This document shows positions 23,814 through 33,393 of a DNA stretch of 37,276 nucleotides, piece by piece. The DNA is from Thermoflexus hugenholtzii JAD2 (GTDB lineage Bacteria; Pseudomonadota; Gammaproteobacteria; Burkholderiales; Burkholderiaceae): NCBI GenBank assembly GCA_943325205.2, contig CALPOM020000007.1, forward strand, positions 1 through 37,276, read 5' to 3'. The notes beneath the pieces were generated by a model. The model had not been told where the DNA came from and made no database searches. It worked only from the letters and a program-made list of their open reading frames with translations. How positions within the stretch are numbered: position 1 is the first letter of the stretch; each line of letters begins with the position of its first letter. Both the position numbers and the translations under genes were made by a program.

Positions 23814-24905
23814 ATGACTATCGTGCAAGCTCAGGCAATTCCCATCAGACTACCCTTTGATATTGGTGGCCCTAAACCGACGTTTGCTGGCATCCCTAGG
23901 CAGATGGAAATCCTTTTTATTCGGATTGAGACTGATACTGGATTAATTGGTTGGGGTGAAGCATTTGGCTTATCTATTTGGCCTGCAACACGCCAAGCTT
24001 TTGAGCATTTAGTGGCTCCACTCATCATGGGTAAAGATGAAAAAGATATATCCGGATTAATGGCAAATTTACAGAAACAACTTCACATTCTCGGAAGAAC
24101 TGGGGCAGTCACGTTTGCTCTTTCTGGACTAGATATTGCCTTGTGGGATATTCAAGGAAAAGCTAAGCAACAATCACTAAGTGAATTATTGGGAGGGGCA
24201 AAACACCAATCTTTACCCGGGTATGCGAGTTTAATGCGTTATGGTAATACCGACCTGATTAAACACAACACCGAAAGAGCCCTAAAAAAGGGATTTGGCG
24301 CTGTTAAACTGCATGAACAAACTACCGAGCATGTTCAGGCGGCTCGTCAAATAATGGGTTTAGAATTACCATTAATGATGGATGTTAATTGTCCTTGGAG
24401 TGTTGCCCAAACACTGGAAATGCTTCCTCAATTGCATGCCAGTAATCTTCTTTGGCTTGAGGAACCAATTTGGCCGCCAGAAGACTTTCGTGGCCTAAAG
24501 AAAATTCGAGATAAAAGATCGATAGCGATTGCTGCCGGTGAAAATAATATAAGTACTTGTCATTTTGAAGAAATGCTCGCTTACGGTTCTGTAGATTTTG
24601 CACAGCCTAGCGTTACTAAAATTGGTGGCATCACTGAAATGTTGAAAATCATGAAATTGTGTCAACACTTTGAGACCCCAGTCATGCCGCATTCGCCATA
24701 TTTTGGCCCTGGATTACTAGCAACTCTTCACCTAGCTGCTATCCTTCAAACTGAAACAATGATTGAGTATTCGTTTGCCGATCTGGGTGCTAATCCATTA
24801 GGTGATTGTATCTTAATGCACCATGGCAGAATTGATATACCTACAGGTCCAGGCCTTGGTTGTGATCCAGATTTAGATATTCTCCATGAATTTCGTGTGC
24901 CATAA
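23814..24905 (+). CDS. Enolase-superfamily enzyme, mandelate racemase type, with KxH motif
   Basis: A 363-residue barrel enzyme of the mandelate racemase/muconate lactonizing group, which abstracts a proton alpha to a carboxylate. The metal ligands Asp190 (DVNCPW), Glu216 (WLEEP) and Glu243 (AGENN) are present and His293 (PHSPYFGPG) is kept. Two catalytic positions are unusual: the KxK motif reads Lys165-Leu-His167, and the Asp that normally pairs with the histidine is Ser265 (QPSVTKIGG). So the acid-base set differs from classical racemase or dehydratase members. The next gene begins three bases after its stop. Sugar-acid dehydratase or racemase are options; the substrate is unknown. Confidence 0.88.
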   Translation: MTIVQAQAIPIRLPFDIGGPKPTFAGIPRQMEILFIRIETDTGLIGWGEAFGLSIWPATRQAFEHLVAPLIMGKDEKDISGLMANLQKQLHILGRTGAVTFALSGLDIALWDIQGKAKQQSLSELLGGAKHQSLPGYASLMRYGNTDLIKHNTERALKKGFGAVKLHEQTTEHVQAARQIMGLELPLMMDVNCPWSVAQTLEMLPQLHASNLLWLEEPIWPPEDFRGLKKIRDKRSIAIAAGENNISTCHFEEMLAYGSVDFAQPSVTKIGGITEMLKIMKLCQHFETPVMPHSPYFGPGLLATLHLAAILQTETMIEYSFADLGANPLGDCILMHHGRIDIPTGPGLGCDPDLDILHEFRVP

Positions 24906-24908
24906 ATC

Positions 24909-26090
24909 ATGATTCCCGTTCCAATTGCAAAATACCTGGCCACCCCCCATACAAAAATCGATGCGATTAGGCTCAAGCGTGTAGAAACTTATATTTACCA
25001 AGCAACAGTCAATAAACCCGTCGTGTCAAGTCTTGCAACAATTAATAAACGGGTTGCGCTTTTAGTTCGGCTAGAAGATGTTGACGGCCATTTTGGCTGG
25101 GGTGAAATCTATGCCACAATGCCGTCGTTTGGAGCACCTCACCGCGCTCAGATTGTTCATCAGATTCTAACTGGACTATTAAAAGATCAGCTCTTTGAAG
25201 AGCCAAGTACTTGTTGGCAGTTGCTTCAAAAGTCAACCCATCTCCTGCAAATCCAAACTGGTGAATTTGGCCCATTTTCGGCGGCGATTGCGGGTATTGA
25301 TTGCGCACTTTGGGATCTATACGCCAGAAAACAAAAACTACCTCTAGCTGTTTGTCTGGGTGGAAATCTTCGACATCTGCCCGTTTATGCAAGTGGACTC
25401 AATCCTGCTGATGGCCCCCTTGTTGTCAACCAATCAAGAGAAAATGGATTTTTATCTTTTAAACAAAAAATTGGTTTTAATACACAGATTGATATCAATA
25501 ATTTAACCGCGATTGCTGGAAATTTGCGCCCCAATGAATCCCTCATGGTCGATGTCAATCAAGGTTGGAGTATTGAAAAAATTCGCTTGATGGGGCCACT
25601 TCTAGAAAAATTCCCCTTGCGTTGGATTGAAGAACCACTACCAGCTGATAGCTCTTCTGCAGACTGGCTTGCCTGTAAAAAAATACTTAATAAACCACTA
25701 GCTGGTGGTGAAAATCTTCGTTCTGATGATTTTAAAACTCAAGCCGCTTGGTTAGATATAGTGCAGCCTGATGTCGGGAAATGGGGAGGCATTAGCGCAA
25801 ATTGGGGAATTGCAAAACTGGCGATTGAGCAGGGTAAAACTTACTGTCCCCACTGGCTTGGAAGTGGTCTAGGACTGATGGCATCTGCCCACTTGTTAGC
25901 AGCAATTGGCGGTAATGGCCTATTGGAAATCGATGTCAATGAGAATCCTTTGCGTGAGATATTAGCGCAGACACTCCCAGCTGTTACAGATGGTCTTATC
26001 AAACTTTCTACTTCACCAGGAATTGGTGTTGTTCCGAATTTAGAATTAGCTTCACCATGGCTTACCAACTATCAGGAGACTATTTTATGA
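24909..26090 (+). CDS. Enolase-superfamily enzyme, mandelate racemase type, canonical active site
   Basis: A 393-residue second enolase-superfamily enzyme, only distantly like its neighbour. The full textbook set is visible: Lys185-Gln-Lys187 (KQK), Asp215 (DVNQGW), Glu241 (WIEEP), Glu268 (GGEN), Asp288 (QPDVGKWGG) and His315 (CPHWLGSG). Members with this set are racemases or acid-sugar dehydratases. It has about 20 additional N-terminal residues, and other in-frame starts inside that stretch are possible. It is co-transcribed with the KxH enzyme and with the receptor gene, whose ATG overlaps its TGA, so the three probably handle one imported hydroxy acid. Confidence 0.88.
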   Translation: MIPVPIAKYLATPHTKIDAIRLKRVETYIYQATVNKPVVSSLATINKRVALLVRLEDVDGHFGWGEIYATMPSFGAPHRAQIVHQILTGLLKDQLFEEPSTCWQLLQKSTHLLQIQTGEFGPFSAAIAGIDCALWDLYARKQKLPLAVCLGGNLRHLPVYASGLNPADGPLVVNQSRENGFLSFKQKIGFNTQIDINNLTAIAGNLRPNESLMVDVNQGWSIEKIRLMGPLLEKFPLRWIEEPLPADSSSADWLACKKILNKPLAGGENLRSDDFKTQAAWLDIVQPDVGKWGGISANWGIAKLAIEQGKTYCPHWLGSGLGLMASAHLLAAIGGNGLLEIDVNENPLREILAQTLPAVTDGLIKLSTSPGIGVVPNLELASPWLTNYQETIL

Positions 26091-27055
26091 AACCAAACCT
26101 ACTTCGTTTTATCTTTACCTTATTTTTTGCAATATTCTTTAGTAATGTATCGGCTCAGTCATTTCCTAGTAAGACCGTTCGATTGGTCGTTGGATTTCCA
26201 CCTGGTGGCATGGCAGATATTGTTGCACGCTCAGTATCTGAAAAATTAGCTATTTTGTGGAAACAGCCTGTCGTCGTCGAAAACCGTCCCGGAGCATCCG
26301 GCACAATTGCCGCTGATATCGTAGCCAAGTCACCAGGTGATGGCTACACATTATTAGTCATTCTGACAAATCATGTAGTTATTGCGGCAATTAAACCCAA
26401 GCTACCTTTTGATGCAATCAAGGATTTTGCCCCAGTAACACTGGTCGGGGACTCCCCTTTATTACTCATGGCAAATCCGAAATTACCTGCTAATAACTTA
26501 ATAGAGTTAGCGGCCCTAGCTAAATCAAAACCTGGCATGATCAGCTATTCAACTCCTGGCGATGGGTCTGTACATCACCTATCTAGTGAATTAATGGCAT
26601 CAAGTCTTGGTATTAAAATGATTCACGTGCCTTATATTGGCGGGGCTCCCGCAATGATGGATGCGATGTCCGGTATTGTTGATTTAAATATCGGTAGCCC
26701 ATCTCAAGCACTTCAACAAATTGAGGCGGGCAAGTTAAAAGCCCTCGCCTATTCCGGCCAGAAGAGATCTGCTCTTTTACCAAATGTCCCCACTGTTTCT
26801 GAGTCCGGCATACCTGGTTTTCAAGCAGCTCTTTGGGCTGGAGTTTTAGCTCCAGCAAAAACTCCTAAAAATATCATCGCTCAAATCCATTTAGATATCA
26901 AGCAAGCCATGTCTACTCCAGACGTGAAAGAAAAAATGGGGAAAATGGGAATCGATATGATTCACAGCACGCCTGAAGAATTTGATCAACATGTGCGTTC
27001 TGAATTCATTAAATGGAGCTCAGTTGCTAAACAAGCTAATATCAAAACTGAATAA
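26087..27055 (+). CDS. Bug/TctC-family receptor protein (copy 4)
   Basis: A 322-residue Bug receptor. I start at 26087, where the ATG overlaps the upstream TGA (ATGA) and AGGAGA lies seven bases before; an earlier in-frame Met at 26057 would put ten residues ahead of the signal peptide. The signal peptide ends near SNVSAQ. Binding loops are the canonical VGFPPGGMADIVAR, ENRPGASGTIAAD and VPYIGGAPAMMDAMSG. Translational coupling to the enolase-family gene is the best ligand clue for any receptor in the window: it should bind the hydroxy acid those enzymes use. Confidence 0.93.
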   Translation: MKPNLLRFIFTLFFAIFFSNVSAQSFPSKTVRLVVGFPPGGMADIVARSVSEKLAILWKQPVVVENRPGASGTIAADIVAKSPGDGYTLLVILTNHVVIAAIKPKLPFDAIKDFAPVTLVGDSPLLLMANPKLPANNLIELAALAKSKPGMISYSTPGDGSVHHLSSELMASSLGIKMIHVPYIGGAPAMMDAMSGIVDLNIGSPSQALQQIEAGKLKALAYSGQKRSALLPNVPTVSESGIPGFQAALWAGVLAPAKTPKNIIAQIHLDIKQAMSTPDVKEKMGKMGIDMIHSTPEEFDQHVRSEFIKWSSVAKQANIKTE

Positions 27056-27080
27056 TCCCTATTTTGAAAACTTAAACTAC

Positions 27081-27431
27081 TTAATTGACTAATTGCCAAG
27101 GAGATGGGCAAGTAGTCACTTGCGGGTAATAAGCCCCGTAGTCTAAACAATAATAAGCCTTAGGTTGAACTGGTGTTATTGCATAGTAGGGGACATAATT
27201 CGGGGGCTGGACATATATTGGCTCACGATAAACATTTTGCGAACTCGCATAATTACTATAAACAGCAGCCCCCACTATTCCACCGATGACTAATGGTGCA
27301 ACCCAACGGTTGCCATGTGTGCCGTGTGATCCGCCATACCTATGACCATAGAATCCGCCACCTGCGTTACTAGAAAAACTGGCAGATAAACTAATCGTCA
27401 AAGTAAAAATGATTACTCCGATCTTTTTCAT
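27081..27431 (-). CDS. Small secreted Gly/Tyr-rich protein of unknown function
   Basis: I do not recognise a named family. The product has 116 residues: a Sec signal peptide (about 1-23, ending SSNA), a Gly/His-rich segment (GGGFYGHRYGGSHGTHG), one hydrophobic stretch (VAPLVIGGIVGAAVYS), and a Pro/Tyr-rich C-terminus with two cysteines in a YYC...YYPxVxxCPxPW pattern that I associate with small envelope proteins of Burkholderiales. The ATG at 27431 has GGGGG five bases upstream; a TTG directly before it is less likely. It stands alone and converges with the receptor gene. Confidence 0.75.
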   Translation of the reverse strand: MKKIGVIIFTLTISLSASFSSNAGGGFYGHRYGGSHGTHGNRWVAPLVIGGIVGAAVYSNYASSQNVYREPIYVQPPNYVPYYAITPVQPKAYYCLDYGAYYPQVTTCPSPWQLVN

Positions 27432-27722
27432 CAATACCCCCTCATGAAGTTCTTTCTTTAATAACGCCTAAGAAGTTATTTGGGTTGACTAAAGAGCGGT
27501 AATTAATGGGTATTTCTAATATGATGAATTCAATTTGGCTTAAATGCAAAATGACTACTGACGTTTGAGAGAGATGTAATTACAGTTAATTGAAATGAAC
27601 AATTGAGTATGTAAACAATCACGAATACACCAAAATAGCTCAAAGATAAAACCGCCATTATTAAAAAGATCTTTAATTCGCGGATGGGAAGCTGATATTA
27701 GCAGTTCCTTGACAGATATTTC

Positions 27723-28081
27723 TTACAGATGTTCTCTGAAAATCAATGCATCCGCCACTTGCAAAAATATCATAAGCTCTTGCGATGACAGCATGGCAGA
27801 GATAATTTTATGAAGAATAGTGTCAGAGCTATCCATGTTTAGCAACTCTGACGCCTTAGAAAAGTAACTAGTATCTTGTAGATCAGGCCAAGTATTACTC
27901 TGCGGAATTAAGGAAATTTGTATGCCGCTATGATTTTCCTGAATGATTGGATCTATTGTAGAACGAAGATCACTTAAATAATGTAGAAAATTATTTTTCT
28001 CTTTTGATAACTTACTTTTAAAAAAACTCCTTGGGGTAATTTCTGCCTGCTAGTTAATAAATCTATTTTTTCTAACCGCAT
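27723..28081 (-). pseudogene. Frameshifted small gene of unknown function
   Basis: Within the 871-base gap 27432-28302, an ATG at 28081 has GGAG eight bases upstream and begins MRLEKIDLLTSRQ, but this frame stops after 36 codons. A second frame, open from 28045 with no start codon, reads QAEITPRSFFKSKLSKEK and continues about 105 residues to a TAA at 27723-27725, ending ADALIFREHL. The two join with a one-base change near 28045 to give about 119 residues. I do not recognise the product. Either a true frameshift or a sequence error explains it. The rest of the gap (27432-27722 and 28082-28302) shows nothing else I can support. Confidence 0.55.
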
Positions 28082-28302
28082 AATAACTACTCCTAAAAGT
28101 TAAAGATGCTTCAATCTTTTAACTTACCTTACTCCATTAGATGCCCACAATCCATATTTTAAGCTTTAAATTAGGGAAAATACTAATATTTATAAGTTTC
28201 TGCATCCCATAAATTAATACATCACTACTTATTACTATTGATTAGTAAATAATTGTCAGTTAAATTTAAAGTTATACTTTTAATAAAATTACTTCATACA
28301 TA

Positions 28303-29268
28303 ATGGCTTCCAAATTCAAACTGCTTAGTATTTTTGTTTTTTTAGTTATTTCTGGGCCAGGCTTCACTTCAGACTATCCAAGCAAACTAATTAGAATTAC
28401 TGTCGGCTTCCCACCTGGCGCAGGCGCGGATATCCTTGCAAGAGTCGTGTCACAAAAATTATCAGATTCATTGAAGCAACAAGTTGTCGTTGATAATAAG
28501 CCTGGCGCCGGGACAAATATTGGTACAAACTATGTAGCCAAATCAAATCCCGATGGATATAACATTCTTCTCATTACAGTTGCTAATGCTATTAATCCAT
28601 CACTTACCCTTAATCTACCATTTGACATTGAAAAAGATTTCTTGCCAGTTATACTTGCTGGATTTGCAAGTAATGTGCTAGTTGTTCATCCATCCTTACC
28701 TGTTAATAGTATTCAAGAACTCGTTGCATTAGCAAAAGCTAAGCCAGGCAAATTAACTTATGGATCAAGCGGGACTGGCACATCACCTCATCTAGCCGCA
28801 GAACTTTTTAAAAGAAATTTAGGGCTAGATATGGTTCATGTGCCATACAAAGGAGGACCGCAAGCTCTAACTGATCTGATTGGCGGTCAAGTTGATTCTC
28901 TATTTGTTATAACTTCTACCGTTATGCCACACATCTCATCAGGAAAATTAAAAGCCCTTGCTATTGCAGGACCAACTCGGTCAACCTTATTACCAAATCT
29001 TCCCACAATTCAAGAAACAGTTATTCCATCATTTGATGTTAATACCTGGTTTGGTTTTGCGGTTCCATCTGGCACTTCTTCTGAAATTGTAAATAAATTA
29101 AACAACGAACTAGAAGTCATTCTGAAATCCAGTGATATAAAAAATAAATTGACCCCTCTAGGTATAGAAACAACTGGCGGTTCTCCTGAAAGGCTTCGAA
29201 TCCACCTTCAGAATGATCTCAAGAAATGGGCAGATATTGCAAAGATGTCTGGTATTAAACCAGAGTAG
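28303..29268 (+). CDS. Bug/TctC-family receptor protein (copy 5)
   Basis: A 321-residue periplasmic Bug receptor with a signal peptide ending near GFTS (residue 23). Canonical loops are ITVGFPPGAGADILAR, DNKPGAGTNIGTN and VPYKGGPQALTDLIGGQVDS. No clear ribosome site precedes the ATG, which sits in a very AT-rich leader. It ends three bases before the convergent SDR gene. Codon choice looks more AT-rich than in the operons to the left, which together with the broken gene upstream gives this stretch the look of a recently changed region. Confidence 0.93.
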   Translation: MASKFKLLSIFVFLVISGPGFTSDYPSKLIRITVGFPPGAGADILARVVSQKLSDSLKQQVVVDNKPGAGTNIGTNYVAKSNPDGYNILLITVANAINPSLTLNLPFDIEKDFLPVILAGFASNVLVVHPSLPVNSIQELVALAKAKPGKLTYGSSGTGTSPHLAAELFKRNLGLDMVHVPYKGGPQALTDLIGGQVDSLFVITSTVMPHISSGKLKALAIAGPTRSTLLPNLPTIQETVIPSFDVNTWFGFAVPSGTSSEIVNKLNNELEVILKSSDIKNKLTPLGIETTGGSPERLRIHLQNDLKKWADIAKMSGIKPE

Positions 29269-29271
29269 GAG

Positions 29272-30018
29272 CTAATTATTCATAAATACTCCGCCATTCA
29301 CATGAATTGATTGGCCTGTAATAAATCTTCCTTCTCGGCCACAAAGTAACATAACCATATTGACTATTTCTGATGGCTCTGTAAATCGTCCAAATGGTAT
29401 TTTCTTTAAATCAAAGCTAAATGGTTTATCAGGATCTCTTTGAGTATTAGCAGGGCCTGGCGCTAAATAATTTACATTGATATTTTTAGGGGCAAGTTCT
29501 AAGGCAAGTGCCCTAGTCAACCCTGCAAGACCGGCTTTGGCTGCTGCGGAGGGGCTTCTATTAGGAACTGGTAGATGTCCAAACATTCCGCCCATATTGA
29601 TAATACTTCCCCCTCCACGTTCTATCATTAATGGGGCAATTGCTTGAGTACAGTGAAATGTTCCATCTAATGTTACCGAAATTGTTTGATGCCAATCCTC
29701 AAAACTTAGTTCAAGAAACGATCTGGTTGCATGTGTCACTGCATTATTAATTAATATATCAATTCCACCAAATTTATCTTTTACCTGCTGAACCATTTTA
29801 TTTACCTCATCACGATTTGTGATGTCAGCAATATACGGCATAACTTGGCCACCAATTTTTTCAATCATATCAATTGATTGTGTAAGAGCATCACTTGTCG
29901 ACCTTGCATTAATAACTACTTGCGCTCCATCGTTAACAAATTGTAAAGCCATAGCTCTACCTAAATTTTTAGCTCCGCCTGTTATTAATACAACTTTATT
30001 TTTTAATGTTTTATCCAT
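29272..30018 (-). CDS. SDR-family oxidoreductase with altered catalytic residues
   Basis: A 248-residue Rossmann-fold short-chain dehydrogenase/reductase. The nucleotide-binding TGGAKNLGRA (13-22), DITNR (65-69) and NNAVTH (91-96) are present, as are PGPANT and the C-terminal INGGV-like HVNGGV. However, the classical N-S-Y-K tetrad is largely missing: the Asn position is Thr116, the Ser is Gly144 (NMGGMFG), the Tyr is Ser157 (SAAAK), and only Lys161 remains. It either uses another chemistry, belongs to a known divergent subfamily, or is not catalytic. It stands alone between convergent and divergent neighbours. Confidence 0.88.
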   Translation of the reverse strand: MDKTLKNKVVLITGGAKNLGRAMALQFVNDGAQVVINARSTSDALTQSIDMIEKIGGQVMPYIADITNRDEVNKMVQQVKDKFGGIDILINNAVTHATRSFLELSFEDWHQTISVTLDGTFHCTQAIAPLMIERGGGSIINMGGMFGHLPVPNRSPSAAAKAGLAGLTRALALELAPKNINVNYLAPGPANTQRDPDKPFSFDLKKIPFGRFTEPSEIVNMVMLLCGREGRFITGQSIHVNGGVFMNN

Positions 30019-30191
30019 AAATAATTGGTTTAGATTAATTTTTATTAGAGTTACATAATAACTCTAATAATTCTTTGAACTATCATTTTTTGAAAGCATC
30101 CTCAACTAAAAATTTACTATTAAAATGGACAATGCCAGTCCTTATTGGTCAGAAACAAAGCATTTAATGAAAAATATCTGGAAAATCATAT

Positions 30192-31385
30192 ATGTCACAA
30201 ATTCATTTTCAATCAAAATTTCCTCAAGTTGGAACAACGATTTTTACCGTGATGTCCGCTTTAGCAAAAGAACACCAAGCTATTAATTTAGGCCAAGGAT
30301 TTCCAGATTTTTCATGCGACCCTAGATTGCTAGAGGCTGTAGAAAATGCCATGCGAAACGACCATAATCAGTACCCCCCTATGACCGGTATCCCAGAATT
30401 AAGGCAGAAAATATCTCAAAAAATTGAGCAGCTTTATGGAGCTCATTACGATCCAGACACTGAAATTACTGTCACGGCAGGGGCTACTCAAGCGATCTTA
30501 ACTGTCGTTTTGGCAGTGGTTAGACCAAATGAGGAAGTAGTCGTCATAGAGCCAGTTTATGACTCATATATTCCAGCTATCGATTTGGCGGGAGGAAAGT
30601 TAATATCCGTCAAAATGATTCCTCAAAAAAATTCTGCAGGTTTAGTAGAAAAGTACGTCCTCCCTTGGGATGATCTAGCCAAGGCTATCAACTCGAATAC
30701 GCGGATAGTAATGATTAATTCACCCCACAACCCAACAGGCATGGTTTGGCAATCTGAAGATTTAAATCGCTTAGCAGAATTGGTTAGGCCAACTAATGCA
30801 TTAATTTGTAGCGACGAAGTCTATGAACACATGGTTTACGATAATCAACTCCATCAAAGTGTTTCACGCCACCCTGAATTAAAAGAAAGAAGCTTCGTCA
30901 TTTCTAGTTTTGGAAAAACTTTTCACGTTACTGGCTGGAAGGTCGGATATGTGAGTGCTCCCGAATATCTGATGACAGAATTTAGAAAAGTCCATCAATT
31001 TAATGTTTTTACTGTAAACACCCCTATGCAATTCGGGATATCAAGCTACTTAGATTATCCAACTGCTTATACTGAATTGCCCGCCTTCTACCAAAAAAAA
31101 CGAGATTTTTTTTCCTCTGAATTATTACAGACGCAATTTAAATTACTTCCCTCACATGGAACTTATTTCCAATGTGCGGATTATTCACAATTAAAAATTC
31201 CCGAAGCTCAATTGGATGAGGCAACATTCTGCCAATGGCTAACCTCCGAAATCCAAGTTGCAGCAATACCCGTATCTGCTTTTTATAGCAAACCGGTCAA
31301 CTCTCATGTAATCCGATTTTGTTATGCAAAAAAAGATACTACTTTGCAACTTGCACTCGAAAGATTGAAGAAAATTGCAAGTTAA
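30192..31385 (+). CDS. PLP-dependent aminotransferase, YbdL/methionine aminotransferase-like
   Basis: A 397-residue class I/II aminotransferase that aligns along its length with E. coli YbdL, a methionine and aromatic 2-oxo acid aminotransferase. Shared blocks include FPQVGTTIFTVMSALAKEHQAINLGQGFPDF, YDSYIPAIDLAGG and EVYEHM. The PLP lysine is Lys242 in SSFGKTFHVTGWK; Asn180 (SPHNP), Asp208 and Tyr211 are the other cofactor contacts. A likely role is the last step of methionine salvage or keto-acid transamination. It has its own upstream gap and converges with the acyl-CoA synthetase gene. Confidence 0.92.
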   Translation: MSQIHFQSKFPQVGTTIFTVMSALAKEHQAINLGQGFPDFSCDPRLLEAVENAMRNDHNQYPPMTGIPELRQKISQKIEQLYGAHYDPDTEITVTAGATQAILTVVLAVVRPNEEVVVIEPVYDSYIPAIDLAGGKLISVKMIPQKNSAGLVEKYVLPWDDLAKAINSNTRIVMINSPHNPTGMVWQSEDLNRLAELVRPTNALICSDEVYEHMVYDNQLHQSVSRHPELKERSFVISSFGKTFHVTGWKVGYVSAPEYLMTEFRKVHQFNVFTVNTPMQFGISSYLDYPTAYTELPAFYQKKRDFFSSELLQTQFKLLPSHGTYFQCADYSQLKIPEAQLDEATFCQWLTSEIQVAAIPVSAFYSKPVNSHVIRFCYAKKDTTLQLALERLKKIAS

Positions 31386-31414
31386 GCTCCCTGCAATTAT
31401 TTAGTCTTAGTTGA

Positions 31415-33076
31415 TTATTGAAATTGAAAATCTTTCAATAAATCTCTTAACTTCAATTTAAATATTTTTCCAGTCGCAGTTAGTGGCATTTCTTCAATAA
31501 AAATAATCTCGTCGGGTACGCACCATTTAGCCATTTTTCCTTGAAAAAGTTGCCATATCTCTTCTTTGAGTAATTGCTCACTACGAATGTAGTTCGGTTT
31601 TTTGACCGCCACGAGTAAAGGTCTTTCCTCCCATTTGGGATGAGCAATCGCAATGCACGCCACTGCTAATAAATCGGGGTGAGCGCTGGCAATATTTTCG
31701 ATAGCAATTGATGAGATCCATTCTCCACCTGATTTAATAACATCTTTAGTTCTGTCAGTGATCTGCATATTACCCGCAGCATCAATCGTGGCCACATCAC
31801 CCGTTGGAAACCAACCATCTATCAAAGGCGACTCTTCAACTCCAAAATAGTTATTAATCACGCAAGAACCCTTAACCATTAAATTACCAAAAGCAACTCC
31901 GTCATGAACTAGTTCTAGACCATCTTCGTCAACAATCTTCATTTCGATACCAAATAATGCCCGCCCTTGCTTCTGTAAAATCCTATTCTGCTCGGCAATT
32001 GGTTTTTTTAAATCAACTCCAGTTAAGGTCGCGAATGTCCCAAGAGGAGACAACTCTGTCATTCCCCAAGCATGAATAACCCGCACACCTAAATGATTGA
32101 AGCTATCCATCATCTTCGGTGGGCAAGCCGATCCTCCAACAACTGCTTTTTTGAAATGAGTAAACGCTTGATCATTTTCACTCATGTGTAACAGTAAATT
32201 TGACCAAACAGTTGGCACACCCAAAGACATCGTTACCTCTTCTGACTGAATCAATTCAAAAAGAGATGGGGCGTCTAATTGAGGCCCGGGAAGAACCAGC
32301 TTTGCACCCACCATCGGGCAACTGTACGGAATACCCCAAGCATTGACATGAAACATTGGCACAACTGGCATTATCGTATCGGACGCAGACATATCAAATG
32401 AGTCTGGTAGAGCACTCACATAGGCATGTAGCCGAGTCGAGCGGTGACTAAATAATGCCCCTTTGGGGTTTCCAGTAGTACCTGATGTGTAACATAGCGC
32501 TGCAGCTAAATTTTCATCAAATACTGGCCACGCAATATCTCCAGACTCTTTACTGAGCAGTGTTTCGTAAGATAAGAGATTTGGTATTTTACTAAACGGA
32601 ATCAAATCCTCATCAACCATACAGACCCAATATTGAACACTAGGACATACGGCTTGTAATTTTTCTACTAATGCTAAAAAGCTCAAGTCAAAGAAAATTA
32701 CCTGATCCTGCGCGTGATTAATAATGAATACAATTTGATCTTCAAATAATCTCGGATTAATCGTATGACAGACTAATCCACTCCCAGAAATACCATAATA
32801 CAACTCGAGGTGACGGTATCCATTCCAAGCTAGCGTACCAACCCGATCGCTTAATTGTAGGCCAAGTCTAGTAAGTGCCTGAGAGACTTTGCGCGCTCTG
32901 AACTCGCAATCTGCATAGGTATAGCGGTGTATATCCCCTTCAACTCTCTTAGAAACAATCTCGGTAGTAGCGAATTGACTACTTGCATGCTTTAACAAGT
33001 CTGAAATCATCAATGGTCGAAACATCATTTGACCACTTAAACCATATCCCCCAGCCAAATTGATGTTTTTTTTCAT
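31415..33076 (-). CDS. AMP-forming acyl-CoA synthetase
   Basis: A 553-residue ANL-superfamily ligase that activates a carboxylic acid to its CoA thioester through an acyl-adenylate. The P-loop [11 protein letters not shown] lies at 196-206, the A5 motif is [10 protein letters not shown], the hinge region holds [12 protein letters not shown] and [13 protein letters not shown], and the C-terminal catalytic lysine is in [12 protein letters not shown]. The length and N-terminus match medium/long-chain fatty acyl-CoA ligases (FadD3/AlkK-like) rather than acetyl-CoA synthetase. It is a single gene; the substrate chain length cannot be read from the sequence. Confidence 0.9.
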   Translation of the reverse strand: MKKNINLAGGYGLSGQMMFRPLMISDLLKHASSQFATTEIVSKRVEGDIHRYTYADCEFRARKVSQALTRLGLQLSDRVGTLAWNGYRHLELYYGISGSGLVCHTINPRLFEDQIVFIINHAQDQVIFFDLSFLALVEKLQAVCPSVQYWVCMVDEDLIPFSKIPNLLSYETLLSKESGDIAWPVFDENLAAALCYTSGTTGNPKGALFSHRSTRLHAYVSALPDSFDMSASDTIMPVVPMFHVNAWGIPYSCPMVGAKLVLPGPQLDAPSLFELIQSEEVTMSLGVPTVWSNLLLHMSENDQAFTHFKKAVVGGSACPPKMMDSFNHLGVRVIHAWGMTELSPLGTFATLTGVDLKKPIAEQNRILQKQGRALFGIEMKIVDEDGLELVHDGVAFGNLMVKGSCVINNYFGVEESPLIDGWFPTGDVATIDAAGNMQITDRTKDVIKSGGEWISSIAIENIASAHPDLLAVACIAIAHPKWEERPLLVAVKKPNYIRSEQLLKEEIWQLFQGKMAKWCVPDEIIFIEEMPLTATGKIFKLKLRDLLKDFQFQ

Positions 33077-33393
33077 GATTTTCCCTAAACTTTTTATCCT
33101 ACTTGAGGCTCGTCACTCATAATGAGCGATTTACAGAGCCACTCCTGTCTACAAGAACAAATCTCAATCTATTTTGCCATCAAAAGCTTTTTATAAAAAC
33201 AGGTGTGCGATATACATTTTTACACATCAAGTCATCCGCCTGTCGAGTTACAATACTTGATATGACTCCCCTCATTCTTTGATCAATCCGGCAAAAAACG
33301 ATCCTAAAGTATCTCTAAAGTTTGAGTTTATTTACCAGTGAGCTAAGGATAGTCGTACCCTGATGATCAGATTATTTAATATAAAGGCTACAC
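33077..33393. other. Intergenic region upstream of gpt and the acyl-CoA synthetase gene
   Basis: This 317-base gap must hold the divergent promoters of its two neighbours. An 11-base palindrome (CTCAT, A, ATGAG) lies at about 33116-33126. A TATAAA-like sequence lies about ten bases before the gpt start but at a distance more like a leader than a -10 box. I see no gene, riboswitch or RNA here. Confidence 0.4.

Noticed and set aside
27710-27730. A TTGACA -35 box near 27710
   Set aside because: No convincing -10 follows at the right distance and it lies at the end of the frameshifted gene.
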